A stretch of DNA of 64,000 nucleotides, from assembly GCF_001905125.1 (NCBI RefSeq), contig NZ_LWLE01000012.1, forward strand, positions 631,918-695,917. The letters are read 5' to 3'. A program made the position numbers and the translations under genes. This document shows positions 26,972-35,370 of the stretch, in pieces. The stretch is from Streptomyces sp. TSRI0281 (lineage in GTDB: Bacteria > Actinomycetota > Actinomycetes > Streptomycetales > Streptomycetaceae). Numbering within the stretch: position 1 is the stretch's first letter; the number at the start of each line of letters is the position of its first letter. The notes below the pieces were generated by a model. The model did no database searches. It saw only the letters and a program-made list of their open reading frames with translations, and was not told where the DNA came from.

Positions 26972-28093
26972 TCAGTGATGCGGGGACCGTCGGACGGACA
27001 GGACTGCGACATCGTCATGCTGCCCGCCTTCTCCGGCGAAGGCGCGCGCGTCGTCGTAGAGGGCATCCGGCAGTTCGGTGGGAGAGAGCGAGGCGCGCTC
27101 GGCGAGGCGTTCGGTGACGGGGTAGAACGTACCGTCGGCGGCACGGGTCTCGGTGAGCCCATCGGTGGTCAGTAGCAGCGTCGCGCCGGGCGGGAAGGTG
27201 AACCAGCTGACGGTCGCGGGTTCGGCGGCGAGTTCGGCGAGACCGAGGGGCACACCGGAGTCGAGGGTCGGTGTGCTGACTGTGGCGTCATGCAGCAGCT
27301 GCGGCGGAATGTGCCCGCAGTTGAGGGCTTGTACCTCGTCGTGCGCGTCGATGTTGAGGATGAGCGCTGTGACGAACCTTTCGTCGTCGCCGGTCTGTGT
27401 GGCATAGGAGTTGTGCCGTACGACGGAGCCATCAAGGGCATCGGCGAGCGCGGTCAGGGTGGGCTCCCGGTGAGCCCCCTCACGGAACGCGCCGATGACG
27501 GCGAACGCGGCGCCGACCGCAGGCAGGCCTTTGCCCTGGACATCGCCGATCAGAACCCGGGTTCCCCACGGGGAGACGACGACGTCGTAGATGTCGCCGC
27601 CGACGAGCCGGTCCTCCTGCACAGGCTCGTACACACCGTCGACCAGGACGTCGTCGGTGAGCAGAGGCAGAGGGCGCAGGATGTGGCGCTGCATCGCTGC
27701 GGCGGTGGAGCGAATCCGCAGCATCTCGTGTTCCCGGTGGATACGCCGGTGGCAGGCGTACACGGAGGCCGCTCCCAGGGTGAGGGTGAGCAGCACCATG
27801 AGGATCCTGTCGAGCCACGACGCCCCGTCACCGTGCCGGACCACCACGGTGATGGTGACCACAAGCGTGGTCCATACAGCGACAAACTGCGTCTGCCGTA
27901 CGGTGCACAGCGCCGACGCCGTTCCTGGCAGAAACACAAGGAGCCCCAGGAGCCACACCAGTGACCCGGACAGGGCACCGAGGACCATCACCAGAACCGT
28001 GATCGACACCACGCCGATCACGACTTCGACGTTGCGCGGCGGCTCGATGGCTTCGAAGGGATGTGTGAATCTTTTCGGGTGATTGCGGGGCAC
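26972..28093 (-). CDS. Membrane-bound SpoIIE/PP2C-type serine phosphatase
   Basis: A 373-residue product begins at GTG 28093, preceded by AGGAGG four bases upstream. Three or four hydrophobic helices occupy residues 20-110 (VEVVIGVVSITVLVMVLGAL, GSLVWLLGLLVFLPGTASAL). A short linker leads into a PPM-type phosphatase domain with VGGDIYDVVVSPWGTRVLIG, DVQGKGLPAVG, ALNCGHIPPQLL, LLLTTDGLTETR and HDDVAVLSV. The Asp residues that hold the metal ions are present. Such proteins dephosphorylate anti-anti-sigma factors in partner-switching systems; no partner gene is nearby. The frame extends upstream to 28219 but without a better start. Confidence 0.93.
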   Translation of the reverse strand: MPRNHPKRFTHPFEAIEPPRNVEVVIGVVSITVLVMVLGALSGSLVWLLGLLVFLPGTASALCTVRQTQFVAVWTTLVVTITVVVRHGDGASWLDRILMVLLTLTLGAASVYACHRRIHREHEMLRIRSTAAAMQRHILRPLPLLTDDVLVDGVYEPVQEDRLVGGDIYDVVVSPWGTRVLIGDVQGKGLPAVGAAFAVIGAFREGAHREPTLTALADALDGSVVRHNSYATQTGDDERFVTALILNIDAHDEVQALNCGHIPPQLLHDATVSTPTLDSGVPLGLAELAAEPATVSWFTFPPGATLLLTTDGLTETRAADGTFYPVTERLAERASLSPTELPDALYDDARAFAGEGGQHDDVAVLSVRRSPHH

Positions 28094-28477
28094 GGGACCT
28101 CCTGACAGGTAGGTGGTGTATTCCCGTACGCTAGGCAGGCCCGTCGCGCGAGAGCCGTTGCCCCGCCGGACAATGTTCGGCGCGGCTCCGGCCGTGGGGT
28201 GAGGAAGGGCAGCAGCCATCTGGGACGGGCCCGCGATACGGACGTACTCCGATCAACACCGACGGCTTCGAGACGACCTCCGGAACCCCTCGGGGGAGGA
28301 CAGGTTCACCAGCGAGTGGCGGTCCGCGGTAGGGGCTGGTTCCGGATTCTGGTGTGGATCCATCGGCGAGGACATCCGCGGCCTCGCCGGCGCGAGCGTG
28401 GGCGGTTGCCTGATGCCGGAGGGGCTCGAAAGGGGTATTCCCCATCGAGTGTCTGGATCAGGAGCTGGATGTTTTTC

Positions 28478-28554
28478 CCGACTGCCGACTGCCGACTGCC
28501 GACTGCCGACTGCCGACTGCCGACTGCCGACTGCCGACTGCCGACTGCCGACTG
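28478..28554. repeat. Heptanucleotide tandem repeat (CCGACTG)x11
   Basis: Eleven perfect, uninterrupted copies of CCGACTG fill 77 bases, preceded by TTTTT. The block lies about 210 bases upstream of the methyltransferase start at 28762 and downstream of the phosphatase promoter, in non-coding DNA. Perfect short repeats of this kind are prone to slipped-strand copy-number change. Confidence 0.97.
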
Positions 28555-28761
28555 CGCGCTGCGTGGCGGGCTTCGGCGCGGGGCCGGCAGGAGCTCGGTG
28601 GTCTCTCGGGAACGGCGGCCCTCCTGGGCAGCCGTCGGCGCCCGGGTGGCGTAGCGTGGCCGGTGGAGAGAGTCCGTCGCAGTCTCGTCGAGCCGCCCGC
28701 CGTGAGCGCGATCGGCCGTGTGCCCGCCTCCCCTCGTGGCCCGATGGCGAGAGGAGGAGCG

Positions 28762-29826
28762 ATGTCCGTCGTGGCACCGGATGCGGTGAAGCAGGAGGCG
28801 TTCGCGGGTCGCATGATCCAGGTGGTGAACGACACCTGCCTGGGTCTGATGGCGGGCCTGGGCCATGAGAGCGGTCTGTTCGACACGATGGCCGGCATGG
28901 CGCCGGCCACGAGTGGAGAGATCGCAGGGGCCGCCGGGCTGAACGAGCGCTACGTTCGGGAGTGGCTGGGAGCGATGGTCGTCGGGGGCATCGTCGACTA
29001 CGAGCCCGAGCGGGGCACGTACGCGCTGCCGCCCGAACATGCCGCCTCGCTGACACGAGCGGCGGGGCCCGACAATCTGGCCCGGATCGCGCAGGACTTC
29101 GGAATGATGGGCGAGGTCGAGCAGCAGGTGCTGGAGGCGTTCCGCACCGGGGACGGGCTGCCGTATTCGGCGTACCCGAGGTTTCAGACCCTTCAGGCGG
29201 AGGAGTCCGGGGAGGTCTTCGACCTGGCCCTGGTGAACGGGATCGTTCCGCTGGCGCCCGGTCTCACCGAGAGATTGGGCTCGGGCATCGACGTGCTGGA
29301 CATCGGTACCGGCCACGGCCACGCGGTCAACGTCCTGGCCAGGGCCTTCCCCGCAAGCCGCTTCCGGGGGCTCGACATGTCCGAGGACGGCATCGCCGCT
29401 GCGCGTGCCGAGGCAGCCGCCCTGGGACTGACCAACGCCGGCTTCGAGGCAGGCGACTGTTCCGAGCTGACCGGCCCCTACGACCTGATCACGGCGTTCG
29501 ATGTCATTCACGACCTGGCCCGGCCGTCGCGCACGCTCGCTGCCGTCGCCGGCGCCCTGGCGGACGATGGCGTGTTCCTGATGGGGGACATCGCGGCATC
29601 CAGCCGTCTGGAGGAGAACGTCGACCACCCGCTGGGTCCGGCGCTGTACACCTTCTCGACGTTCTACTGCATGAGTGTTTCGCTGGGCGAGGGCGGCGAG
29701 GGCCTGGGCACCATGTGGGGTGAGCAGACCGCCCGCAGGATGCTCGGCGATGCCGGGTTCAGCCGGGTCGACACCCAGAGGGTGGAGGGCGACATCTTGA
29801 ACGTCTACTACGTGGCGCGGCGCTGA
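28762..29826 (+). CDS. Class I SAM-dependent methyltransferase with N-terminal winged helix
   Basis: The 354-residue product starts at ATG 28762 after GAGGAGGAG. The N-terminal region (CLGLMAGLGHESGLFDTMAG, LNERYVREWLGAMVVGGIVD) is the winged-helix dimerisation domain seen in O-methyltransferases and related enzymes. The SAM-binding domain has motif I VLDIGTGHGHAVNVLAR, acidic post-I residue GLDMSEDG, and AFDVIHDLARPSRTLAAV. The substrate is unknown. The heptamer tandem repeat at 28478-28554 lies in its upstream region and might modulate its expression. The gene stands alone between a divergent phosphatase and a convergent membrane protein. Confidence 0.9.
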   Translation: MSVVAPDAVKQEAFAGRMIQVVNDTCLGLMAGLGHESGLFDTMAGMAPATSGEIAGAAGLNERYVREWLGAMVVGGIVDYEPERGTYALPPEHAASLTRAAGPDNLARIAQDFGMMGEVEQQVLEAFRTGDGLPYSAYPRFQTLQAEESGEVFDLALVNGIVPLAPGLTERLGSGIDVLDIGTGHGHAVNVLARAFPASRFRGLDMSEDGIAAARAEAAALGLTNAGFEAGDCSELTGPYDLITAFDVIHDLARPSRTLAAVAGALADDGVFLMGDIAASSRLEENVDHPLGPALYTFSTFYCMSVSLGEGGEGLGTMWGEQTARRMLGDAGFSRVDTQRVEGDILNVYYVARR

Positions 29827-30167
29827 ACGCCTGTTGTGCCGCCCGTTGGGTTTCACCGGCTGGGACGGGACATCCGGATCCGCTGTCAAATGGTCCCTGG
29901 ACTTGACCTTCGTTTTCCCGGTTGAGCGGACAGGCGGGCGGCCTTCGCCTGATTCGCCCCCCGGCCTTCATCACCTGGCCGTACGCGAACCGCGGCTGGG
30001 GCGTGCGCTCGGTCCGCCCGGCGACCGCGAGGTGGTCGGTGACTGGATCGTGAGGGGAGACAACCGGGTGCGGCCCGGCGCCGGCGGGACCTCGGCCATG
30101 CCCGCCTGGGCCTCTTCCCCGGCGCTCGGGGTCCGGTGCGTCCGCTCCCTCATCTCCGCGATGACGG
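29827..30167. other. Intergenic stretch without recognisable content
   Basis: About 340 bases lie between the convergent methyltransferase and the beta-solenoid protein. No strong hairpin, repeat or credible gene was seen. Confidence 0.4.
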
Positions 30168-31884
30168 TCACGGCGGCGACGGGGCCCCGTCTTCGTTTTC
30201 GGAGAGGGCAGGAGGGGCGGGACGGCCGGTCTCCGGGGCGATACTCGGGTCAGGTGGGAGCGACTCCGCCGGGGGCAGGCCTGCGCGGGCGCGGAGCATG
30301 TCGGCTTCTGCCCTTCGCATCTCGGCCCGGGCTCGCATGAGGTCGGCGTCAGCCTGTCCGCGAGCCTGGACGATGTCGGAGGCGTTTTGCCCTCGTGCTC
30401 TGACGAACTTGGCGAGTCCGTTGAGAATGCCTCCGATCAGCACTCCGGAGGCCGTGATGACGCTGACGATGGCCACGACGACGGGAGGTGCGTCAGAAGG
30501 ACCCAGTTCGGCACTGTTGCTGATGCCCGGCAGGACCGCCCTCGTGCTGAGCCAGGCCACCACCAGCAACGCAATCACGATGGCGGCCCACAGCGCCACA
30601 GAGATACCTGGAGCATTCCGCAAGGCGTGCCACGCTCGCCTCGGCCATGGCAGGTTGGCCCGCAACCGCCGCTGCTGAGCACGATAGACCCGAGTGGCAG
30701 CGTGGTCGTCGCCGCTACGGTGGAATGTGGCGGCGAGCTGTTCGTACGGTTGGGAGCTGTACTCGGTAGTGGCTTCGGCCAACCAGGCCAAGCGCTGATC
30801 AAGCGGGAAAGGGCCCACCCAGGACAGGCTGTCGTAGACGAATCCGTCGATGAGTATCTGGCCGCGGCCGGGCCAGCTCGTCGCTTTGTCGACCAGTTTG
30901 TCGACCCTCGCGCCGGACAGGACGACCCGCCCTTCTTCCGGCCGCTCCCCGAGAAAGCGCAGTTCCGGGGTCTGGACACGGCGCAGCGAGATCTCGTCCT
31001 CGCGCCCAAGCAGCCTGAAGCGCGCCGATTCGAAGTCGATCGCGTCGCCGAAGCGCCCGTCGTCGAGCCGGACACCTCCCACGCACTCGAAGCGTCGCCC
31101 GCGCGGGGGAGTGGAGACGCTCGCATAGGCATTACCCAGCGCCGACGTCAGGGAGAGCGTGTGCCCGACTGTCATCTGTGGCGCGTTCAGAGCGCGGAGC
31201 TCCTGAGCGTTTCTCAGCCGACTGCCGCGCAGCGAGAGCGAGAAGCCCACCGTCGCGCCGCGCAGGCTCAGTTCACCGTGGCTTTCCAGCATCTCGGCCT
31301 GGAGATCCTGCCCGACAGAGATCCCGTCCGCCATGATCGAATGGCCGTGCCGGTCGCCGGACACGACGGCTTGGTTGAGCAGCAGGTCCGCGCCTATGCG
31401 GGCGCCGGTGAGGCGGACGCCCCTGTGGAAGTGGCAGCGCGGCAGATGAAGGTCGCCCCGCGTATGCACTCGGGCAGCTTCCAGACGCGGCACCCGAACA
31501 GTCGACGAGCCGTACCGTCGTGAAGCGCGCCTCAGTAAGCAGCACTTCCTTCTCGAAGCGGCACTGCTCCAGTCCGACGTACGGGACGACCGTGCCCCCA
31601 GCGACATCGAGTACGCCGGTGACCTTTACACCGCGAAGTCTGAGAGACGACAACCGACCGGGCAGGGCCGGCGGGCCGTTGAGCAGCAGCCGGGCCACGA
31701 TCCGGGCGCGCACGCTGCGCTCGGGTCCCCAGGGATGTCTGCCGTGCGGATCGTCGGCCTCGCTGTCGCCCGTACGAAGGTCGCAGACGCTGCCGTCGCG
31801 GAACGCGTGCCACATCCCGACCTCTGCTGCGGTCAGCCCGTCCGGCGGATCGTGGTCGTTGTCGCCTGTCGGCGCGATACTCAT
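30168..31884 (-). pseudogene. Membrane beta-solenoid (pentapeptide/bactofilin-like) protein, frameshifted
   Basis: The N-terminal frame (ATG 31884, MSIAPTGDNDHDPPDGLTAA, later LRGVKVTGVLDVAGGTVVPY, TTVRLVDC) and the C-terminal frame (VPRLEAARVHTRGDLHLPRC, RGVRLTGARIGADLLL, continuing to 30168) join near 31490 with a one-base shift. Rebuilt, the protein has about 570 residues. It starts with repeated short beta-rungs in which a hydrophobic residue recurs every 5-6 positions (LRGATVGFSLSLRGSRL). Two membrane helices follow (SVALWAAIVIALLVVAWLST; VVVAIVSVITASGVLIGGIL), then a coiled coil (MRARAEMRRAEADMLRARAG). Relatives in Streptomyces are often labelled membrane-associated oxidoreductase without evidence. 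It may be a real lesion or a sequencing error. Confidence 0.65.
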
Positions 31885-32411
31885 GGTTGCGTTTCCCTCT
31901 CACCGACTCATTGCTCGTGCCCCGTGCCTTGCGGCTTCCGCCAGAGCGTTGTGGCACGCAGAAGTGGCCACCGTTGCACCGCGACCGCACCTCCTGGCCC
32001 GCCTCCGACCTCGTCGCCCGATCAGAGACGCTTCTGAAGTGGAGCCGCACTCCATGGAGCCCCAATCGTGCCGCCCCCGGCGTGCGCGGGCGGGCGGAAT
32101 CCCGGAATCCGGCGCATCCGGCTGCGGCTGCGGGTTCAGGAAATGCGCATAGCGGGTGTTCTGTTCCTGCTGGTGGGTTGCAGGCTTGAACGGTTGGCGT
32201 GAGACGTCTGGATGATCACCCTACAATCGGTTTTTCCCGGTCGAGAAGCCTCCCATCAAGGCCGTCGGCGGCCAGGATCTTGCCCAACGTGCCCGGTCCC
32301 GCTGCCGCCCGGGCCTGCCGACTTCCCGGCATGTCAGCGGGGCGCCGTACGCTGCGGCGACGACCTACGCCGCCGAGGCGGCAAGCCCGCACAGGAAAGC
32401 AGACAGCACTC
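31885..32411. other. Divergent intergenic region
   Basis: About 530 bases lie between the beta-solenoid gene and a small conserved gene. A TACAAT hexamer near 32215, in an AT-richer patch, could be a -10 element for the plus strand, but no well-spaced -35 is obvious. No coding region is supported. Confidence 0.35.
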
Positions 32412-32579
32412 GTGTTCCAGGAAACCCCGATCTATACCCGACTCGTCACCGAACGCGGCGACGTTCCCACCGAGGTGCGCACCGACGCCGAGCGCATACA
32501 CCGGGATCTGTCGCGGTTGTTCCCCGCGAGCCTTCCGCTCGGTTCGGCCACACCGCAGTACCGGCCGCGCGAGCAATAG
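32412..32579 (+). CDS. Small conserved actinobacterial protein
   Basis: A 55-residue protein starts at GTG 32412 (reads as MFQETPIYTRLVTERGDVPT) and ends in a Pro-rich tail. The opening pattern FQETPxYxRLVxERGDVPxxVR is familiar from short Streptomyces hypothetical proteins of unknown function. It has an amphipathic helix (EVRTDAERIHRDLSRLF) and no signal peptide. It precedes the ThrRS leader by about 200 bases and is probably a separate unit. Confidence 0.6.
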   Translation: MFQETPIYTRLVTERGDVPTEVRTDAERIHRDLSRLFPASLPLGSATPQYRPREQ

Positions 32580-32782
32580 CTGGGTCCGTCGGCACCGTCC
32601 GGGTGTCAGCAGGTGCCGCCCTGAACGCCGCACCGGCTACACCGCATGACTGAGTGGCCGTACGGCGACCGTTGACCGTCCCGCAGGCTGAGCTTTGGTC
32701 GGCTGCGACCTCCGCGCGATCCGGGCACCCCCGATGAGGAATGACCGTGTGGCCGTCGCCACGGCCTGCTAACGTCTGCGGC

Positions 32783-32833
32783 ATGAAGCGCGCTGCTATG
32801 ACGACGACGCCGGAGAGTGTCCCGGCGCGCTGA
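32783..32833 (+). CDS. Putative threonine leader peptide for attenuation of thrS
   Basis: A 16-codon frame reads MKRAAMTTTPESVPAR, with three consecutive Thr codons ACG at 32801-32809. It lies between a possible -10 box (TAACGT, 32770-32775) and a terminator-like hairpin just upstream of a threonyl-tRNA synthetase. The -10 box is seven bases before the ATG, which would place the transcription start at or next to the codon, that is, a leaderless leader. A 6-bp hairpin (CGCCGG at 32808 with CCGGCG at 32822) begins at the last Thr codon, and another stem (AGCGCGC at 32787 with GCGCGCT at 32825) spans the peptide. Ribosome stalling on Thr codons would be the sensor. This is inferred from sequence only. 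Confidence 0.7.
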   Translation: MKRAAMTTTPESVPAR

Positions 32834-32846
32834 CAGATGTCTTAGT

Positions 32847-32880
32847 GCGAAGCCCCGGGGCGAGTGCCCCGGGGCTTCGC
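32847..32880 (+). terminator. Attenuator-type terminator hairpin upstream of thrS
   Basis: GCGAAGCCCCGGGGC (32847-32861) and its exact complement (32866-32880) form a 15-bp stem with a GAGT loop. It lies between the Thr-rich leader peptide (stop at 32833) and the thrS start (32919), so it can only affect thrS transcription. A short CTT follows instead of a long U-tract, as is common in Streptomyces. I could not define one unambiguous antiterminator pairing. Confidence 0.75.
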
Positions 32881-32918
32881 CTTGCGGTCACTCGCCCGAT
32901 GTCCGCGAGGAGACCGCC

Positions 32919-34145
32919 ATGCATGACCACCGCAAGCTCGGCCGTGAACTGGACCTGTTCGACACCGACCCGCTGATCGGCGCGGGCCTGCCGTACTGGC
33001 TGCCCGACGGCGCGACCGTACGGCACACCCTGGAGGAGTACATCCGCGCCGCCGAGCGGCGAGCCGGTTACCGCCACGTGTACTCACCGGTCCTCGGCAA
33101 GCGGGAGCTGTACGAGATCTCCGGGCACTGGGCGCACTACAGCGACGACATGTTCCCCCCGATGGACCTCGGCGGTGAGCAGGTCCTCCTGCGGCCCAGC
33201 CTGTGCCCTCACCACGCGGTGATCTATCGCTCCCGCTCCCACAGCTACCGGGAGCTGCCCCTGCGCATGGCCGAGCTGGGAGGCATGTACCGCTCCGAAC
33301 TCTCCGGCGTACTCGGCGGGCTGACCCGGGTGCGGGCCATCCAGCTCAACGACGCGCACATCTTCTGCACCCTGGAGCAGGTCGCCGAGGAGGCGCGGGG
33401 CGCGCTGGAGATGATCCGCCGGGCCTACGAGGCGCTCGGCATCACCCCGACCCGCTACCGGCTCTCCCTCCCCGGCCCCGGCGGCAAGTACGTCGCCGCC
33501 CCCGAGAAGTGGCAACAGTCCACCGCCCTGCTGACCGATGTCCTCGACCGCTCCGGCCTGCCCTACGAGGCGGCCGAGGGGGAGGCCGCGTTCTACGGCC
33601 CCAAGATCGATGTCCAGGTCACCGACGGCGCCGGCCGGGAGTCCACCCTGTCCACCGTCCAGGTCGATTTTCACCAGCCCGAGCGGTTCGGCCTGCACTA
33701 CATCGGCGCGGACGGCGCCAAACACCGCCCGGTCATGATCCACCGCAGCATCATCGGCAGCGTGGAGCGAGCCGTTGCCCATCTCATCGAACAGTACGGC
33801 GGCGCCTTCCCGGCCTGGCTCGCCCCCACTCAGCTGGTGATCCTGCCGATCTCCGACGCCGAGCTTCCCAACGCCGCAGCCCTCGCGCAGCGTTGTGCCG
33901 GCCTCGGACTGCGTGCCGAGATCGCAGGACCGGAGCGCGGCACCCTGGGCGCCCGAATCCGAGAGGCCCGACTGGTTCCCTACCAAGCCGTCATCGGCGC
34001 CAAGGAGGCAACCGACGATCACGTCGCCCTGCGCCTGCGTGACGGACACCGACTCGACCCGCAGCCGGTCGGCGACGCACTCACCCGCATCAGTGCGCTC
34101 GTCGATGCCCACAGCACCGACCTGTGGGTCGGCACTGCCCAATAG
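32919..34145 (+). CDS. thrS: Short threonyl-tRNA synthetase lacking TGS and editing domains
   Basis: This 408-residue class II synthetase charges tRNA-Thr. Only the catalytic core and the C-terminal anticodon-binding domain are present; housekeeping ThrRS (about 650 residues) also carries N-terminal TGS and editing domains. Zinc-binding residues that select threonine are visible: Cys 96 (LRPSLCPHH), His 147 (NDAHIFC) and the His of PVMIHRSIIGS. Motif 2 is YRSELSGVLGGLTRVRAI. The C-terminal domain carries LVILPISDAE and GARIREARLVPYQAVIG. ATG 32919 follows GCGAGGAG. It is probably a second, inducible copy, expressed through the attenuator upstream. Such duplicates can give resistance to ThrRS inhibitors. 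A 32-base tandem repeat begins in its last codons. Confidence 0.93.
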   Translation: MHDHRKLGRELDLFDTDPLIGAGLPYWLPDGATVRHTLEEYIRAAERRAGYRHVYSPVLGKRELYEISGHWAHYSDDMFPPMDLGGEQVLLRPSLCPHHAVIYRSRSHSYRELPLRMAELGGMYRSELSGVLGGLTRVRAIQLNDAHIFCTLEQVAEEARGALEMIRRAYEALGITPTRYRLSLPGPGGKYVAAPEKWQQSTALLTDVLDRSGLPYEAAEGEAAFYGPKIDVQVTDGAGRESTLSTVQVDFHQPERFGLHYIGADGAKHRPVMIHRSIIGSVERAVAHLIEQYGGAFPAWLAPTQLVILPISDAELPNAAALAQRCAGLGLRAEIAGPERGTLGARIREARLVPYQAVIGAKEATDDHVALRLRDGHRLDPQPVGDALTRISALVDAHSTDLWVGTAQ

Positions 34146-34223
34146 CGGGTGGTGCGATCGTCGGCACTGCCCAATAGCGGGTGGTGCGATCGTCGGCACT
34201 GCCCAATAGCGGGTGGTGCGATC
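34128..34223. repeat. 32-bp perfect tandem repeat, three copies, starting inside the thrS 3' end
   Basis: Three identical 32-base units (34128-34159, 34160-34191, 34192-34223), each containing GTCGGCACTGCCCAATAGCG, follow one another. The first includes the last codons and TAG stop of thrS (VGTAQ), so the other two are duplicated gene ends. Perfect identity suggests recent slippage. Confidence 0.97.
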
Positions 34224-34272
34224 AGCGTCTGCTGTCGCCCGGGGCAGGTCGGAACCGGTCAGGGGCCCTGGC

Positions 34273-34473
34273 TCAGCGTTTCGGGGTCTGCGGTATGAGC
34301 CGTTCCTTCAGGCGCTCCCCCGCTTCGATGTCCTCCGCGATCAGGCAGAAGGGGACGGTGCCGCCGTTCTTGTCCCGCCAGGAGTTCAGCAGGACGAAGC
34401 CGGTGCGTGCCTCCTGGTCGTAGGCGAGGCCCTCGCTCTCCACGTACTTGCGGGCTTCCGCGAAGGAGGGCAT
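34273..34473 (-). CDS. Conserved hypothetical protein, probably N-truncated
   Basis: From ATG 34473 the product has 66 residues (MPSFAEARKYVESEGLAYDQ, FVLLNSWRDKNGGTVPFCLI, EDIEAGERLKERLIPQ). The same frame is open upstream to 34563 and reads HLGKRLAGAGYAHDRLPAEY VSW. That segment looks like true coding sequence without a start, so the 5' part was probably lost. No family is recognised. It lies directly beyond a hairpin that separates it from the PGM1-like relic. Confidence 0.5.
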   Translation of the reverse strand: MPSFAEARKYVESEGLAYDQEARTGFVLLNSWRDKNGGTVPFCLIAEDIEAGERLKERLIPQTPKR

Positions 34474-34543
34474 CGGCCAGGAGACGTACTCGGCCGGCAG
34501 CCGGTCGTGGGCGTAGCCGGCTCCGGCCAGACGCTTGCCGAGG

Positions 34544-34569
34544 TGGTGACCGGGTCGACCCGGTCACCA
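34544..34569. terminator. 26-bp perfect palindrome, terminator-like
   Basis: TGGTGACCGGGTC followed by its exact complement forms a palindrome with no unpaired loop bases in DNA form. It lies just after the stop (34577) of the minus-strand PGM1-like frame, so it may terminate that unit. A 16-base direct copy of its left part (AGGTGGTGACCGGGTC) recurs at 35960-35975. Confidence 0.6.
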
Positions 34570-34576
34570 GGCCGTT

Positions 34577-35370
34577 TTACTCCGTGAACAGGACCTCGGG
34601 GTCGCCGTCGCCGATGTCGACCACGATGGCATCGGCGCTCAGGACACCTCGGTGGCCCATCTCCCGGAGGACCGCGCTCAGTCGGCGGCCACCCGCCATC
34701 AGGGCCCGCTCCTGGTCGGGCGTCAGGTCGGGGGCCGGAAGGAAGGAATGGTCGGCGACCGGTTCGGCCACCAACTCGCCCTGGCCGCCGAGTTCGATCC
34801 CCTCGTCCCCGATCCAGAACTCGGCGAACACGGCCCGGCTGCACGGATGGTATTCCTCGACGACGATCTGATGGAGCCGGCCTTCGGTGAGCCATTCCCA
34901 GCGTTCGTTGAGGGATGCGGACGGCGTCGCGGGCATCGGGGAGGACCACCGTACGGGCCGCGCCGTTGACCTTGATGCCCTCCGTGAGGGGCAGGACCTC
35001 GTTGCCGCTGCCGGCCTCGGCGAACTCTTTCTTGAGGATGACCGGTCGGCCCGCGTCGAGGAGCCGTGCGATCAGGCGGTACGCGCTTTCCGGATTGGCG
35101 CTGACGCCGCCCTCGCGCCGGCGCCGGCCCCGAGCATGCGGAAGGCCGCCTTGCTGTCGGCGAGGCGGTCACCGCCCTGGTCGAGGAAGGCGTGGCCGGG
35201 CACCGCCGACTTCGCTCCGAGGGTCCTGGCGAGTTCGACCACTGCCTCGTTGGGGCAGAGCGCGAACACCTCGGTCGGGCACGTCCGGCCAGCGCCTGCC
35301 GTGTCCGGTCCGCCAGCTCCGGATCGAGCAGCCAGTTGCCGGGCCGGTTCCCGGCCGACGGCAGCACGCG
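34577..35370 (-). pseudogene. PGM1-like ATP-grasp peptide ligase relic
   Basis: Segments in alternating frames rebuild one protein: RVLPSAGNRPGNWLLDPELA, VFALCPNEAVVELARTLGAK, FLDQGGDRLADSKAAFRMLG, PVILKKEFAEAGSGNEVLPL, then from 34936 a clean frame (NERWEWLTEGRLHQIVVEEY, REMGHRGVLSADAIVV, EVLFTE). This matches the pre-ATP-grasp and ATP-grasp layout of PGM1/pheganomycin-type ligases, which join amino acids to peptides. Frames shift near 35285, 35115 and 34925. The protein stops right after EVLFTE, where relatives continue. It is joined upstream to an ABC-transporter fragment. Confidence 0.6.

Noticed and set aside
28478..28554. Heptamer repeat as a CRISPR array
   Set aside because: Unit is 7 bases, directly tandem with no spacers and no cas gene nearby.
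32847..32880. T-box riboswitch upstream of thrS
   Set aside because: No T-box sequence (AGGGUGGNACCGCG-like) or specifier-loop architecture was found; the Thr-rich leader peptide fits ribosome-mediated attenuation better.
34128..34223. 32-bp repeats as a CRISPR array
   Set aside because: The units are contiguous with no unique spacers, and the first is the coding end of thrS.
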